Assembly: GCA_023394875.1 (NCBI GenBank) | Contig: JAEXAB010000004.1 | Coordinates: forward strand, 330,428-394,427 | Direction: 5' to 3' | From: Bacillota bacterium | GTDB lineage: Bacteria; Bacillota; Clostridia; Christensenellales; DTU072 | Length of the DNA stretch: 64,000 nt | Part shown: in pieces, positions 26,301-36,023 of the stretch | Layout of the letters: each line of letters opens with the position of its first letter | Position numbering within the stretch: the stretch's first letter is position 1 | Notes under the pieces: generated by a model | Told to the model about the DNA's origin: nothing | Database searches by the model: none | What the model saw: only the letters and a program-made list of their open reading frames with translations | Position numbers and translations under genes: made by a program

Positions 26301-29300
26301 CTATAAGTCAATCTCTGATTGGACGACGTATTGTAACTAAGCATATTCGCTTCGTCAAATAAGATACTGAAATAACCGTTGGGATTATAAGATACGCCGG
26401 CATTATTTATCATTTCTAAGTTTAATACAATCTTGTTTATTATGTATTGGACTTCGTTATTAAAAGTTATGGAATAGTTAGTAAGAACCGTTAAATCCGC
26501 GCCTGCCTGCAGGTAGTCATATAGGGAGATATAATAGCTTCCTACCGCTGTCGTTCTTATTCTGTTAATTATAGCTTCCCTGTTTATTATTTCGTTTTCT
26601 ATATACGCCAAGGCATCGTTTTGCTTCGTCGCTTCGGCTGCAGGATTGTAAGAGGGAGAATTAAAATCAATAACAGGCAGATTGCCGTAAGTAAATTTAT
26701 ATTCCGACGAACTCAGCACGTGCCCGTACTGAACGGAAACAGGACTGCCCGAAGCGTTGGTAAGTCCGATAACCAGATTTACTTTTCTTACGGTAAGCGG
26801 TAAATAATAGTACGCCTGATTAGTGCCCGATAAGCCCTCGCATTCGGTTACTTTTAATATGTAGTTAGTGTTATTGGTAACCATTTGCGTCTTTAAGATA
26901 TACGCGTAATAGTTTATGTTAAGACTAAATTTCGATGCGTCTGCGTTGACTGCAGTATTGTCGTTAAATATCCAAGACGTTACTATGCCCTGTTCTACCG
27001 CATTATTAATAGAACCGCCTGCAATAAAATAATCAACTATAATATTAGTGCTAAAATAATCACGGTGAACGCCGTTTATTGCTATTTCTTTAGGATAAAC
27101 GGTGAACGGCCTACCGATAATTGTTATCTGATAGTTCATTGCCGTTAAGTTTTCCACGCTCGGATAATAGGTATTGGCATTTAGTATGGTATAAGGATAG
27201 CTTGACACTAAACTTCCGATAGCCGACGTGTAATACGTACCTAGCTTGAAGCGCGCGGTACTATATATTAACTTGTCGTTGTTATAATCTCCGTTGTCGC
27301 CGCTTATGAAATTCAGTATATCAGTATATTCATATCCTGTCGCTAAATTAAAAGCGGCAAGGGATACAAAGCTCAATCTAAAGTTGATATTGCCGTCCAC
27401 AAAGGCAGAATCGCCATATGTCATAGATGGTTCGTCATCGTTGGCGGCATTAACAAAGTCTAGGTACAGTGATACGGCAAGTTTCTTTACCGCATAGACA
27501 ATAGGCTTGTTTGTGATATTGTAATTGGGATTAGCCGCTACCATATTGGCAAAGCTTAGTTCAAAATATTCTCCCGCATTCCTAACCGTTGTACCGCTTC
27601 CCGTCATATTAAGTTTTACAAAGTCGTTATAGTAACCCAAATTGAGGGAATTACCGAATTTATCCAGCATAACGAATATAGAATTAACTTCGTTAAGAGC
27701 AGAAGCCAAAGTAATAGACTGGTTATTATAGGTATGGGAATATACGTATCTTATTTGGCTGTTTCCTCCGCCGTAGTCGAACACTTCTTCTTGAGCATTG
27801 GTTAAGCTTATAGATACGTCTTTCTTTTTAATTTCGTAAATGCCGTCACAATTGTTTGTATCTAGACCTAACTGCGCGCTGATATAATAGCTGTAGTTCC
27901 AGCTAAGCAGCTTGTTATTTGTATAGGTTTCGTCATAGATAGGTTCGCCAAGTTCGTCTTCGAAATAACGGTATTGTCCTAAGCCGTCAAGATATTTCGG
28001 GCGTAGGTTGTAGGCGTATCTGCCAACATTATAAACGTTGTTTGACGACCAGTCTACCCAAGAGTTGCTAACGTTATAATATCTGACAACCAAATCAAAA
28101 TAAACTTCGTCAAAAATAACCGCTTGACCGACGTTAAGGTCAGATAGCGCTCCTGATGGAGCAAGTTTGTCATATTGCTTGTTGAGACTGGAGTTACTTG
28201 TATTTAGAGTAACGGGCACCGATACTCTATTAATAAGATAATAATCCTCGCCGCCTTCAATGGAGAAGTTATAATTCTTCCAGTTTGCGTTGGATTGTTT
28301 AATAGAAATAACTACGTTAAAATATCCCGCGCTAATATTATCAGAACTTTCTACTATCCCACTTAACGACGCAGGCACTCTATTCATATCTCGTGTAAAG
28401 GAAAACAGAAGGTCGCTTGCGGTAATTACGTCCCCGGGCGCTAAATTGTTAATAATCAACTGATTAATATTGCTTACCGCGGGGGGCAGTTGGTCATAAG
28501 TTTTTTTGTTGCATCTATCCCAGTTATAAACGGAAATAGTCTTCTTTGTTATGGTAAAGTCATATTCTGCGGGAATATACTTATTTTCTATGCCGACGCC
28601 CGACCAATCGGGATTAAGTCTGACAAACACAACGTTAAGATTCTTATAAGTGGAGTTTATTCTCACAACCAAATCATAAGTTCCTGCATTGCGTGGGTAA
28701 TTGGACGTTTCCGGGTCAACCGGATAAATAGAAATAGCTTTTGGCGCCGCTTGCAGCACGTCGTTTACTATCTTATAAGAAGTTGTACGGAAATAGCCTA
28801 TTTCGTCATCCGCACCCTTAGCGTCAACCCAGTTGTTGTCAAGAGGTTGAATTGTCTTGCCGTTGTACTGGCGTACAAGCTTCGTTTCGGAATTGGGTAT
28901 GGCTATTTTAACTTCAATCGGGCTTATTGTAAAATTCTTTACCGCGCTGAGGCTTGCTTCCGACAATACGTAATTGTAGTTGCTTACCCCCACTAAACTT
29001 ACACTATACTGCCCTGCTTCTTGAACTTTGGTTGCAATAACCTCGTTTACTGTATCGTTATAGATAACCTTTATTAATGTTACTATAGACAGTGTATCGC
29101 TTGGGCTCACCAAAGAATACCCGCTGAAATTTAGGTTAAACGCCGTGCCGTTGTAGTTACTGTTCGTATTTAGTAATTCTACGTCAAGCACCATCGGATA
29201 AATGGTGTAGTCAAAGCTGTGAGTTATTACAAAGCTCCCCACTATTCCGTTAAGAATGTAATTATAAACTTCTTTTAGAGCATTTTCGGGCTGGTTGCCG

Positions 29301-32300
29301 CTGCACAGATAGTTTCTGCTGTCAATATTGGCAAAATAGTTATAGGTATACCCACCATAATAATCATCGGCGGTAAAGAAACCTAAATTGGCTCTTGTTG
29401 AGGTTTTGTTGGTAAAGTTAAATCCTAAAGCGCTGTTTAAGTTGGATAATATATTTACATCCGACAAGGCCTGAGCATTAACCGAATAAATTGTATCCAG
29501 ACGCATCGTTGTTTTTCTGCTGTAAATTTCTCCGTCGTCGTCGATATCGGCTTGCATAGCCACAGGCATAATAATAAAATACGCCTTATCCCCGTCCGCG
29601 CCTGCATTAGCGGGTATTCCGCTTGCTCCGCTAGGATAAAAAGTAGAAATAAAGTTTGCGTAATACTCATCATAGTTGCCAATAATATTTACAATATAGT
29701 TAGGATTGTTCTCTATCCAACTGCTACTAATAAATATTTGATATTTCCCGACGTTTTTGCCCGCAGCTTTGGCAAATTCCAACTCTAAATATTCTTTGAC
29801 ATCATATTCATATTCTATCAACAGTTCATCTAAAATGAAGTTACTCTCAAACTGCAATGAATATTCGGAGCTATCCATAGTAAATATGTATCTGTCGTTA
29901 TGTGCGGTATCCAAAACATTGTCGATTTCTCTTTGACCGAATATGGAAGTTATACAGTCGACCAAAACATCCAACCTTGCAGGAACGACCGTAATAATCA
30001 CAGGCTCTACGGTAACGTTGTAGTTATCTATATAGTAATAAACTAAAGGATGATAAACAACGTATTGACCAATATCTATGTAAGGAGATAAATCACCAGA
30101 AGAAGAAAGTTCGTAAAGCTGCTCTGTATCATCAATATGGTATATACGTACATAATATTTACTGCCTGTTTTCAAAAAGAAATCGTCAAACAAAGCATTA
30201 AAACTCTCTCCGTAAGCCATTGTAGAGCCGCTCTTTAGATAATAAACTATGTCGGGCGTCTCACTACCGAATGATTTTTGTACGTCAGCCGCCGTTATTA
30301 CTATGGGCTTGGGCGTAACCGTCAGCACTGCGCCGGTATAACTTATAACGTTGTAATTAGTAATCTGGCTAGCTGCGCCTGCCAATATTTCGTGGGTGTC
30401 AAGGACGTTATTTGTGTCGGTTTGTCTTCTTCCCAAAGTGTAGCCCGGGATACCGTCCCAATAACCTGTTTCGTATCCGCCAAGCCATATTCCCGAAGCC
30501 GCGCCACCTGCGTTGCCGCCTATCAGGTTATTTGATTCGTCATAAATAAGATACTCAAAACGCGGGTCTGCTTGTCCGTAAACTTTAGTTGCGCTTTGCG
30601 CAACAACCTTTATTTGTTTTGGCACGATGACTAAGTCCGCCGCCTTATACTCTTCTATGCGGTAGTTATTAGACTGTTGAGTAATTAATACGGGGTTGAG
30701 GTTGTATGTACCTATGGGCGCGTTTACAATGGTAGTTCCGCCGTTTGTATAGAAATTAACGCTTTGAGAACTCTTTGTTGTGATTGCAAATCTTATTTCG
30801 GCAACCATACTTAGCGTTTCACCGTATAGCAAAGGATTGTCTGTATAGGTTATTACGGTGCCGTTTCTGTGATAGCCTTGAACGTACCAGGAGTATACTG
30901 CATTTTGGTTTGAGTAGCTATAACCGTAAGTAATATTCCTGCCCTCTGCTCTTACCACAATGGACTTCGGATAAATTTCTATCTTTCTGGAGTTATCGAT
31001 AAACGGATTATTGATAGCGTTGCCGGCAAACTCAATTACCAAAGTATAAATACCAACGTTTTTGGGCCAGGTTGCGCTGATGTTGGAATCGGAATCGATA
31101 TAATATAAGCTGAAGCCGTCGATTTCTTCAATGTCGGAATTGTCGGCAAGCACTGTTCTTGAACCGTTATAGGTATGGTAGCCGTTTACGTAGAAGTTCG
31201 GTCTTGCGCTTTCCCCTGTACCGTATTCAAACAGATAAGTATTGTTATTAGGGTTGTCTTGATAGTCAACCGTCAAATAACGTCTGTCTTTTACTACCAC
31301 GTAATAATAGGTAGTCATTGTTACGTTGTTTTCGGTATAACTAATAGTTATCTTTTGATTTTTTTCACTGCCGTTGTGAATTTCCGAAGTATCAAATTCG
31401 TTATTTAGTATGGTCAGATTGGCATTATTAAGAGCCAACGTCATATTAGTGCCGTTGTTGTAGGTTATCAACACGTCGCCGCCGTTAAGGTCCAACGTTG
31501 AGGCAGGCTGCCCTGCTATATCTTCAATATAGACTTGTTTGGGGAAGGTGCGCATGCTAATGCCCGTCATTGTCTTGCGGCTAATTCTTATCAAAACTTC
31601 GGTACTCTTGGTGGTTGCCACGTTTGTTTTTGTGTCTATATCATAATAGGTATAGGTATAAGAGAAAGTATAGTTGGCTTCAAAATACCAATGTCCGTGT
31701 TCGTCCTGCAAATAGAAGATTACAACGTCGTTTTTGTTATAGGTGCTGATTACGCTGTTAAGTTCTACGTTTATATACATCGGGGTGGGGAATTCCTCTC
31801 CGTTAGCATCTACAAAATGCAGTCTTACCGAAACGTCGTCAGAACTAATAGCCATACCCTCTATTATTGTTATTTGGTTGGGATTAACAATAATACTTTC
31901 TAAGAGTTTGGCTCTTACTTTTACGGTAAAGGTACAAGAAGAGAACAAATAACTAATAGTTACCGTTTGGTTGCCCGCTCTATTCTTATTATAACCGCTC
32001 AACGTATAGTCTTCGTTTAGTACCAAAGTATCAAGATTTACCGTGTCGCTGCTGTTATCGGCATAAAGTACGTTAATTACCGCGTCGTACGGGAAAACAA
32101 GCTCATCGCCTTCGTTAAGTACAAAACTCTGCTCATCGGAATCGGTAAGTTGGAAAGAAATTTCGCTAATTAACTTTTCAAAGCAGATAATATCAAAGGT
32201 ATCGGAAAGTAGTAACGTATTGTCAGTACTCAGTACTGCAACGGTAATAACCTGCTCTATAAAACGGTTGCCGTCAAGGTCGGTATTAAGTGTAGTTACG

Positions 32301-34783
32301 GATAATTTATAATTGTTCCTGCCTACTGCAAGAGCGTATATTGTATGATTAGCGTCGGAATCTTCGGCTATTACAGAATTTATCTCCGCACCGTTTTTCG
32401 TAGCCGAAGTGTTGTTATTGAAGGCAAAAGATAATTTCATGCCTAATAAGCTTAATACTGCATCGGTATGGATATAGCTAAGTTTATCGGGAGCCTTGGT
32501 AATGGAAAATTGAGTTAAAGAGCGTTGTAATACTACAACGGTGGTAACAATGGAAAATCCGGCATAAGTAATGGTAACGTTTCTTAAGCCAAGAGCGTTA
32601 TCCGCCTTATTATAATTAATCATAGAGGACAAGATTTTTACTCTCTCTTCGGCGCCGTTTTGCCTGGTGGCAATAATATATGCGTTTTCGCCGATAGTAA
32701 TATCAAGCCCCTCTAGAACTTGTCCGAAGTTAGTAAAGCCGGTATCCTTTCTGATACCCACGATATTATTAGTTACCATTACCGGGATATTGACGAACAC
32801 GTTGGAATTATTGATATCGCCGTAATATAAAGTAACGTTAAAACTACCTACGCTATTAAACTGCGTATTGGCAAATGCCCACTCCGCGCCCGAAAAATCG
32901 CTGATTGTGTATGTTGGCGAACCTTCTTCGGTGCCGAAAGTAACTCTTACAACCAGGTCTGTACTGTCAAACGACTCTCCCAAAATATAATTTGTCTTGT
33001 GTCCGGTAGATTCGGTAACAATTACTAAGGCAGTAGCTTTCCTAACCACGCTTATATAATAGCTGAAAGATATTTGAGAATTGTAGTAGATATCTTCATA
33101 AAGTAACTCTACTTCCACGTTCTCTACAACGCTTGATGTCAATTCTCCGTCGGGTAGAACCTGCATATCTTTGGTTATATCCAGCCAATTGGTTATACTG
33201 CCGTCGTTATATCTCAATTTTATTTTTCCGCCGGTAATATCTATGGCATCGCCCGCTCCGTAAATTTTTACAGTGGGTTCTACAAATTCAACAACAGCGG
33301 AAATTTGTTTTGCAAGCACTTCAAAATTGACAGCCTTTTGCAAATAAATGCTGTTGTCCATACTTCTGTATTCCAACACGTAAGATCTGCTGCCAGGAGT
33401 TGTTGTGGTAAAATCGGGATTAGTACCGCTCTTTAACATCGACATATTTACGCTAGCTCTGGTAGAACCTATACTGTCGAAAGCGCGGTATCTGCCGTTT
33501 GTTAATAAAATGGAATATTCCCAATCTGTTATGTCGATTATTCCACTGTCCTGATAAATATTGGTTTCTGGACGGTAAACAATAAGTTCGGCTTCTCTTG
33601 CGTCAATAACCTCTATGTTGTAATTAAGCTGCAATTCTTCAAATACAAAAGTAATTTCATAAACGCCCAGTTTGGAATTGTCAAATTCTTTCCACAATAT
33701 TTCCAAACGTGTGTCGTCGGTACTGATAATTTCCGTTGTGTTATTGTTGTACGTTATTTTTACTTCGCCGGCGCTCATATCGACTACGTTATATAATCTC
33801 CAATAGTCGCTAAGATTACTAGCGCTTGCCACAACAGTCCTGGAAGTGCCGTCGCTGTAAGTGATATTAATATATCCGCCGCCGATGCTGACCGCAGCCG
33901 AATTAATAACTGGACTTATCGGGTGATTGATAAGTTCTATTTTTTTGGCTTTCAATTGAGAAACGGTTACGCCGTAAAGACATTCAAAATTTTCATAATA
34001 AATATAAACGTATCTGAGTATTCCCGACTGGGTAAATACGTTTGTAGCAACGCCGTCTATTTTTACGCTCAATTTCGGGTCGCTTAAAATATCGTTTATG
34101 TTTATGTATTCTTGGGTGTTATTGTTATACGCGATAAAAAGTTTTCCGCCGGTAAAATCCACCGTGTCGCCCACAACGTAGCTGACCTTAGCGGGAGCTT
34201 CCAAAGAAACGTTTCTTATAGACTTCTTAACTACGTTTACGCTAAGGGTAGTGCTTTTTCCTTTGTAGGATATAACAAGTTGTTTTTCTCCGATAGTAAC
34301 CGATTCAAAACCGCTTACCATTGAGGAAGTAACGTCTATAACTTCGGAATAACCGTTGCTGTATACTACCCGTAACTTTAGGTTATTAAGGTCTAGTATC
34401 TGGTCTTGAACGTATTCTTTTTTGTAATTTCCTTCAACCACACTGACATTATAAATGGGTGTTTCGGCAACCTTTACTTTGATATATGCGGTATTGTCTT
34501 CGTATTTTATAGTAAGAATCTGTTCGCCTATGTAATCGGCGTCGTACTCCGAAATCATATTGAGATTCAAAGGAACCACTTTTGTTTTACCGTTTTCATA
34601 AAAAACGGTAATTTCCGCCGACCCTATTTCGAATTTGTCTCCACGGTAATATTCAAGTTTTGGTAGCTTAGTCACAACAATACTTTCTACAGGAACATTC
34701 TCATCAGTACACGCCGAAAAAGACAGTCCCAAAAGAACCATCATCACTACGGTGAGTATTGTAAAAAGTATCTTCCTCTTCAT
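23363..34783 (-). CDS. Giant (3806 aa) Ig-like/MBG-repeat lipoprotein
   Basis: A lipoprotein signal (F-S-A-C, Cys25) anchors it outside the membrane. Residues about 32-1230 contain roughly a dozen Big_3-like Ig domains (pattern Y..GD.FD....I.V.Y.DG....V). Residues about 1270-2930 hold MBG (YGX-type) domains, recognisable as KVYGQADPRFEY, SFGSETPDI and MTYGDSAFVDG. The C-terminal ~850 residues (about 2960-3806) lack MBG motifs and contain jelly-roll-like stretches resembling LamG/ConA folds (near 3118 and 3638). The frame is uninterrupted for 11.4 kb. It is probably a long, stalk-like adhesin or cell-surface structural protein; the ligand is unknown. The GGAGG SD is directly preceded by a small GCCCT/AGGGC hairpin. 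It lies behind the 385-aa and 3154-aa genes but has a strong promoter of its own. Confidence 0.82.
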   Translation of the reverse strand: MKRKILFTILTVVMMVLLGLSFSACTDENVPVESIVVTKLPKLEYYRGDKFEIGSAEITVFYENGKTKVVPLNLNMISEYDADYIGEQILTIKYEDNTAYIKVKVAETPIYNVSVVEGNYKKEYVQDQILDLNNLKLRVVYSNGYSEVIDVTSSMVSGFESVTIGEKQLVISYKGKSTTLSVNVVKKSIRNVSLEAPAKVSYVVGDTVDFTGGKLFIAYNNNTQEYININDILSDPKLSVKIDGVATNVFTQSGILRYVYIYYENFECLYGVTVSQLKAKKIELINHPISPVINSAAVSIGGGYINITYSDGTSRTVVASASNLSDYWRLYNVVDMSAGEVKITYNNNTTEIISTDDTRLEILWKEFDNSKLGVYEITFVFEELQLNYNIEVIDAREAELIVYRPETNIYQDSGIIDITDWEYSILLTNGRYRAFDSIGSTRASVNMSMLKSGTNPDFTTTTPGSRSYVLEYRSMDNSIYLQKAVNFEVLAKQISAVVEFVEPTVKIYGAGDAIDITGGKIKLRYNDGSITNWLDITKDMQVLPDGELTSSVVENVEVELLYEDIYYNSQISFSYYISVVRKATALVIVTESTGHKTNYILGESFDSTDLVVRVTFGTEEGSPTYTISDFSGAEWAFANTQFNSVGSFNVTLYYGDINNSNVFVNIPVMVTNNIVGIRKDTGFTNFGQVLEGLDITIGENAYIIATRQNGAEERVKILSSMINYNKADNALGLRNVTITYAGFSIVTTVVVLQRSLTQFSITKAPDKLSYIHTDAVLSLLGMKLSFAFNNNTSATKNGAEINSVIAEDSDANHTIYALAVGRNNYKLSVTTLNTDLDGNRFIEQVITVAVLSTDNTLLLSDTFDIICFEKLISEISFQLTDSDEQSFVLNEGDELVFPYDAVINVLYADNSSDTVNLDTLVLNEDYTLSGYNKNRAGNQTVTISYLFSSCTFTVKVRAKLLESIIVNPNQITIIEGMAISSDDVSVRLHFVDANGEEFPTPMYINVELNSVISTYNKNDVVIFYLQDEHGHWYFEANYTFSYTYTYYDIDTKTNVATTKSTEVLIRISRKTMTGISMRTFPKQVYIEDIAGQPASTLDLNGGDVLITYNNGTNMTLALNNANLTILNNEFDTSEIHNGSEKNQKITISYTENNVTMTTYYYVVVKDRRYLTVDYQDNPNNNTYLFEYGTGESARPNFYVNGYHTYNGSRTVLADNSDIEEIDGFSLYYIDSDSNISATWPKNVGIYTLVIEFAGNAINNPFIDNSRKIEIYPKSIVVRAEGRNITYGYSYSNQNAVYSWYVQGYHRNGTVITYTDNPLLYGETLSMVAEIRFAITTKSSQSVNFYTNGGTTIVNAPIGTYNLNPVLITQQSNNYRIEEYKAADLVIVPKQIKVVAQSATKVYGQADPRFEYLIYDESNNLIGGNAGGAASGIWLGGYETGYWDGIPGYTLGRRQTDTNNVLDTHEILAGAASQITNYNVISYTGAVLTVTPKPIVITAADVQKSFGSETPDIVYYLKSGSTMAYGESFNALFDDFFLKTGSKYYVRIYHIDDTEQLYELSSSGDLSPYIDIGQYVVYHPLVYYYIDNYNVTVEPVIITVVPARLDVLVDCITSIFGQREIDNVLDTAHNDRYIFTMDSSEYSLQFESNFILDELLIEYEYDVKEYLELEFAKAAGKNVGKYQIFISSSWIENNPNYIVNIIGNYDEYYANFISTFYPSGASGIPANAGADGDKAYFIIMPVAMQADIDDDGEIYSRKTTMRLDTIYSVNAQALSDVNILSNLNSALGFNFTNKTSTRANLGFFTADDYYGGYTYNYFANIDSRNYLCSGNQPENALKEVYNYILNGIVGSFVITHSFDYTIYPMVLDVELLNTNSNYNGTAFNLNFSGYSLVSPSDTLSIVTLIKVIYNDTVNEVIATKVQEAGQYSVSLVGVSNYNYVLSEASLSAVKNFTISPIEVKIAIPNSETKLVRQYNGKTIQPLDNNWVDAKGADDEIGYFRTTSYKIVNDVLQAAPKAISIYPVDPETSNYPRNAGTYDLVVRINSTYKNLNVVFVRLNPDWSGVGIENKYIPAEYDFTITKKTISVYNWDRCNKKTYDQLPPAVSNINQLIINNLAPGDVITASDLLFSFTRDMNRVPASLSGIVESSDNISAGYFNVVISIKQSNANWKNYNFSIEGGEDYYLINRVSVPVTLNTSNSSLNKQYDKLAPSGALSDLNVGQAVIFDEVYFDLVVRYYNVSNSWVDWSSNNVYNVGRYAYNLRPKYLDGLGQYRYFEDELGEPIYDETYTNNKLLSWNYSYYISAQLGLDTNNCDGIYEIKKKDVSISLTNAQEEVFDYGGGNSQIRYVYSHTYNNQSITLASALNEVNSIFVMLDKFGNSLNLGYYNDFVKLNMTGSGTTVRNAGEYFELSFANMVAANPNYNITNKPIVYAVKKLAVSLYLDFVNAANDDEPSMTYGDSAFVDGNINFRLSFVSLAAFNLATGYEYTDILNFISGDNGDYNNDKLIYSTARFKLGTYYTSAIGSLVSSYPYTILNANTYYPSVENLTAMNYQITIIGRPFTVYPKEIAINGVHRDYFSTNIIVDYFIAGGSINNAVEQGIVTSWIFNDNTAVNADASKFSLNINYYAYILKTQMVTNNTNYILKVTECEGLSGTNQAYYYLPLTVRKVNLVIGLTNASGSPVSVQYGHVLSSSEYKFTYGNLPVIDFNSPSYNPAAEATKQNDALAYIENEIINREAIINRIRTTAVGSYYISLYDYLQAGADLTVLTNYSITFNNEVQYIINKIVLNLEMINNAGVSYNPNGYFSILFDEANMLSYNTSSNQRLTYRFTITNPNSIIRPAEGSVATLVEQMTYILGLSIDGNGKVVHNGVATAYTTYANFVNNYIAENIKYMITSASGNTSYTAGLNKIKLTDNWYNSQNYTLSCTAANIMIYPKIKNIGSAATAEAPYSANSISFSAASLRGLQVDYDTAIYNLSMYLQLFYNGFAEGNNVEWVDIYRNVIPDYYAGANYNRTWSVNVVGEQTIEVGKDLRLTLTMTESFYNDMGAGIIPVTNTIESKEFLVRIYSPTGSTVIDSDSSQIVKALDSGVTYQYKQQIDGNYTYYITESNISTNNFVGKFDILSVKLKLNAKADSDTYYADLILFENAINKLVLRVSGGLSGSYQIIMTDKQNNDIYYSDLLPSLDEVDLFDGMSHTLKIYIDKLGHTENTVTSAEGSSIVISNSRYYKVMWVIDDAYSCNLNYLGGQTIETISVNGATGLPESVFAYDKYINFDNNGYFGFTLSNAKMTIISMIAETIGVKLTNDGFVSDFILWPSAFSGNFSYYVTDDGNLNAETILEMFTFNSGDGYSNSTVYVETNVINDMTGEAVLGEMTRGTYLVTYKTFYRMSSTIMQLMETRTIRLIVSSSNYRRVGIKDVSVPNYSKPVIFESASGENYYSDELGAYGYSKYVFDYNNIVGNSNSIATIMLKTNENRTLNIQTYDENYPAYRGLALTIAYNNATQSFETVLHVRIGIGYWTETFNNIDWHGSRNILETRYSKSTGVIMITLYRGGAQLFSYTLRNAAILGLSGDNVKTIAEMAGYTAMNLYNISLKMYAMELDSNIDTCLDIKDRIINTDTVLIDGDNAPISTTCTNTFFSFKATGTEFKFIFANTVGTTPVIGGINMISDHTGKRGLYLRFSQTRVELGVYKYNLEFASQVLVNRNLLDGQKHDVSIEITKETVPSENIVSSWYKNIVCYKVIITIDKISYAMPYPAYNDLRLIASGGTTNLDDEVEETAGFLNDYRFLALVPISANVDVKEMILY

Positions 34784-34787
34784 GCGA

Positions 34788-34807
34788 CCTCCGCCCTAAA
34801 AAAGGGC
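34788..34807 (-). promoter_or_regulatory. Hairpin touching the SD of the giant lipoprotein gene
   Basis: GCCCT/AGGGC (34793-34797 and 34803-34807) with an A/U-only loop. Its 3' strand ends immediately before GGAGG (34788-34792). This placement could modulate ribosome access. The stem is short, so the effect may be small. Confidence 0.4.
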
Positions 34808-34840
34808 ATACCTATACCTATATATTATAATATTTAATAT

Positions 34841-34869
34841 ATTATAACACAGATAAAGAGTATAATCAA
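34841..34869 (-). promoter_or_regulatory. Promoter of the 3806-aa lipoprotein gene
   Basis: TTGATT (34864-34869), a 17 bp spacer and a perfect TATAAT (34841-34846). The -35 overlaps the stop codon of the upstream 385-aa gene (34866-34868). A further AT-rich stretch downstream could provide alternative -10 elements. Confidence 0.72.
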
Positions 34870-36023
34870 TACTTTCTACGGAAAATCGCTATCAAAAATA
34901 TTATCAAAATTATGCCGCCGACTATACCAACACATATAGCTATCAGTACGGTGGTGCTCATACCTTCTATGGGAGTAAATACCACGAAATCACCCAAATC
35001 GGCAGCAGAAAACACCAAATATCCGTTAACTTCGGTCGCCGTCAAGATTTCGTGCATGCCGTTATTATAAAACGCCGCAACCAAATACTTTTCCTTGCCC
35101 GTATTCTTTGAGGCAAGCTTTACTTTAATATCTGCGCTTTGGTTTTCTTCCTTAATGCCGTCAATCAACAAATCAATAGAATACGCCTCGGTTTCTTTAT
35201 ACTCCTCATAAAGTCCCGAACTTAAATAATGTTTTTCCAATTTTTCCTTAACGGCAACGTAAATAGAACTTGCCGGAGAAACACCGACGTTTATAAAGTC
35301 CAATTCGCAATACGGACTAAACTCACCCTCAAGGAGCAATGAGGTATTGTCCGCCGTAGTAATGGACGTAAGCGGGTTTTTTACAATGGTAATTACCGCT
35401 CCCACATATACGAAGTCATAAAGGTTGCTCTTAGCCCCGCTGGCTACTATGTTAAAGTTTGAAACCGGTCTTTTGGGTTCCAAATATATGATTGCAGGTA
35501 TCTCTAAAACGTCAATAGTGTCGTTTCCCACAAAACCGTCGTAAGTAACTTCGGTGGTGTACGGAACCCCTTCGTCAATAGTCAAAGAGGTCTCTCCGTT
35601 GATTTTTACACCCACATAAAGTTTTGGTTTCAATACGCTTACGGTAACTGTTTTCTGATAATCCAATCCGCCGTAATTTACCGTTAAATTGAGGTTATAA
35701 ATTTTGGGCAGTCTTATCTCATTAATATCCGAAATGGTAATATTATAGCCATCTACGCTTACTGATGCTCCGTTGGCGCTGAACTTCAGGGAGCTGTAAA
35801 GGGAATTTTGCAAACCCTCATCATCGGACAAGTCGGCAAAGCCTCCGTTTGAAATATAATTTACGTTGTTATAAAAAACTTCGCCATCCTGCCAAACTTC
35901 CAAATTTACTACGCTTCCTGCAAAAGCAGCATCCCCGTTTTGAATTAGGGTTGCAGCTATTGCTATAATAAATATGATTAAAAAAATGACTGTCTTAAAA
36001 ACTTTTTTGTATGATAAATGCAT
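34866..36023 (-). CDS. Signal-peptide/C-terminal TM surface protein of unknown function
   Basis: 385 aa. An N-terminal hydrophobic signal (about 10-32), an extracytoplasmic region with beta-rich Ig-like stretches, then a C-terminal membrane segment (about 354-378) followed by RRKY. There is no LPXTG, so it is membrane- and not sortase-anchored. Its ATG overlaps the stop codon of the 3154-aa gene by one base (TAATG), a strong sign of translational coupling, and the two proteins share the same topology and terminal design. The C-terminal ~130 residues before the TM (YSIDLLIDG..., GKEKYLVAAFYNNG) resemble the matching part of the giant partner, suggesting a common membrane-proximal module. Confidence 0.75.
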   Translation of the reverse strand: MHLSYKKVFKTVIFLIIFIIAIAATLIQNGDAAFAGSVVNLEVWQDGEVFYNNVNYISNGGFADLSDDEGLQNSLYSSLKFSANGASVSVDGYNITISDINEIRLPKIYNLNLTVNYGGLDYQKTVTVSVLKPKLYVGVKINGETSLTIDEGVPYTTEVTYDGFVGNDTIDVLEIPAIIYLEPKRPVSNFNIVASGAKSNLYDFVYVGAVITIVKNPLTSITTADNTSLLLEGEFSPYCELDFINVGVSPASSIYVAVKEKLEKHYLSSGLYEEYKETEAYSIDLLIDGIKEENQSADIKVKLASKNTGKEKYLVAAFYNNGMHEILTATEVNGYLVFSAADLGDFVVFTPIEGMSTTVLIAICVGIVGGIILIIFLIAIFRRKY

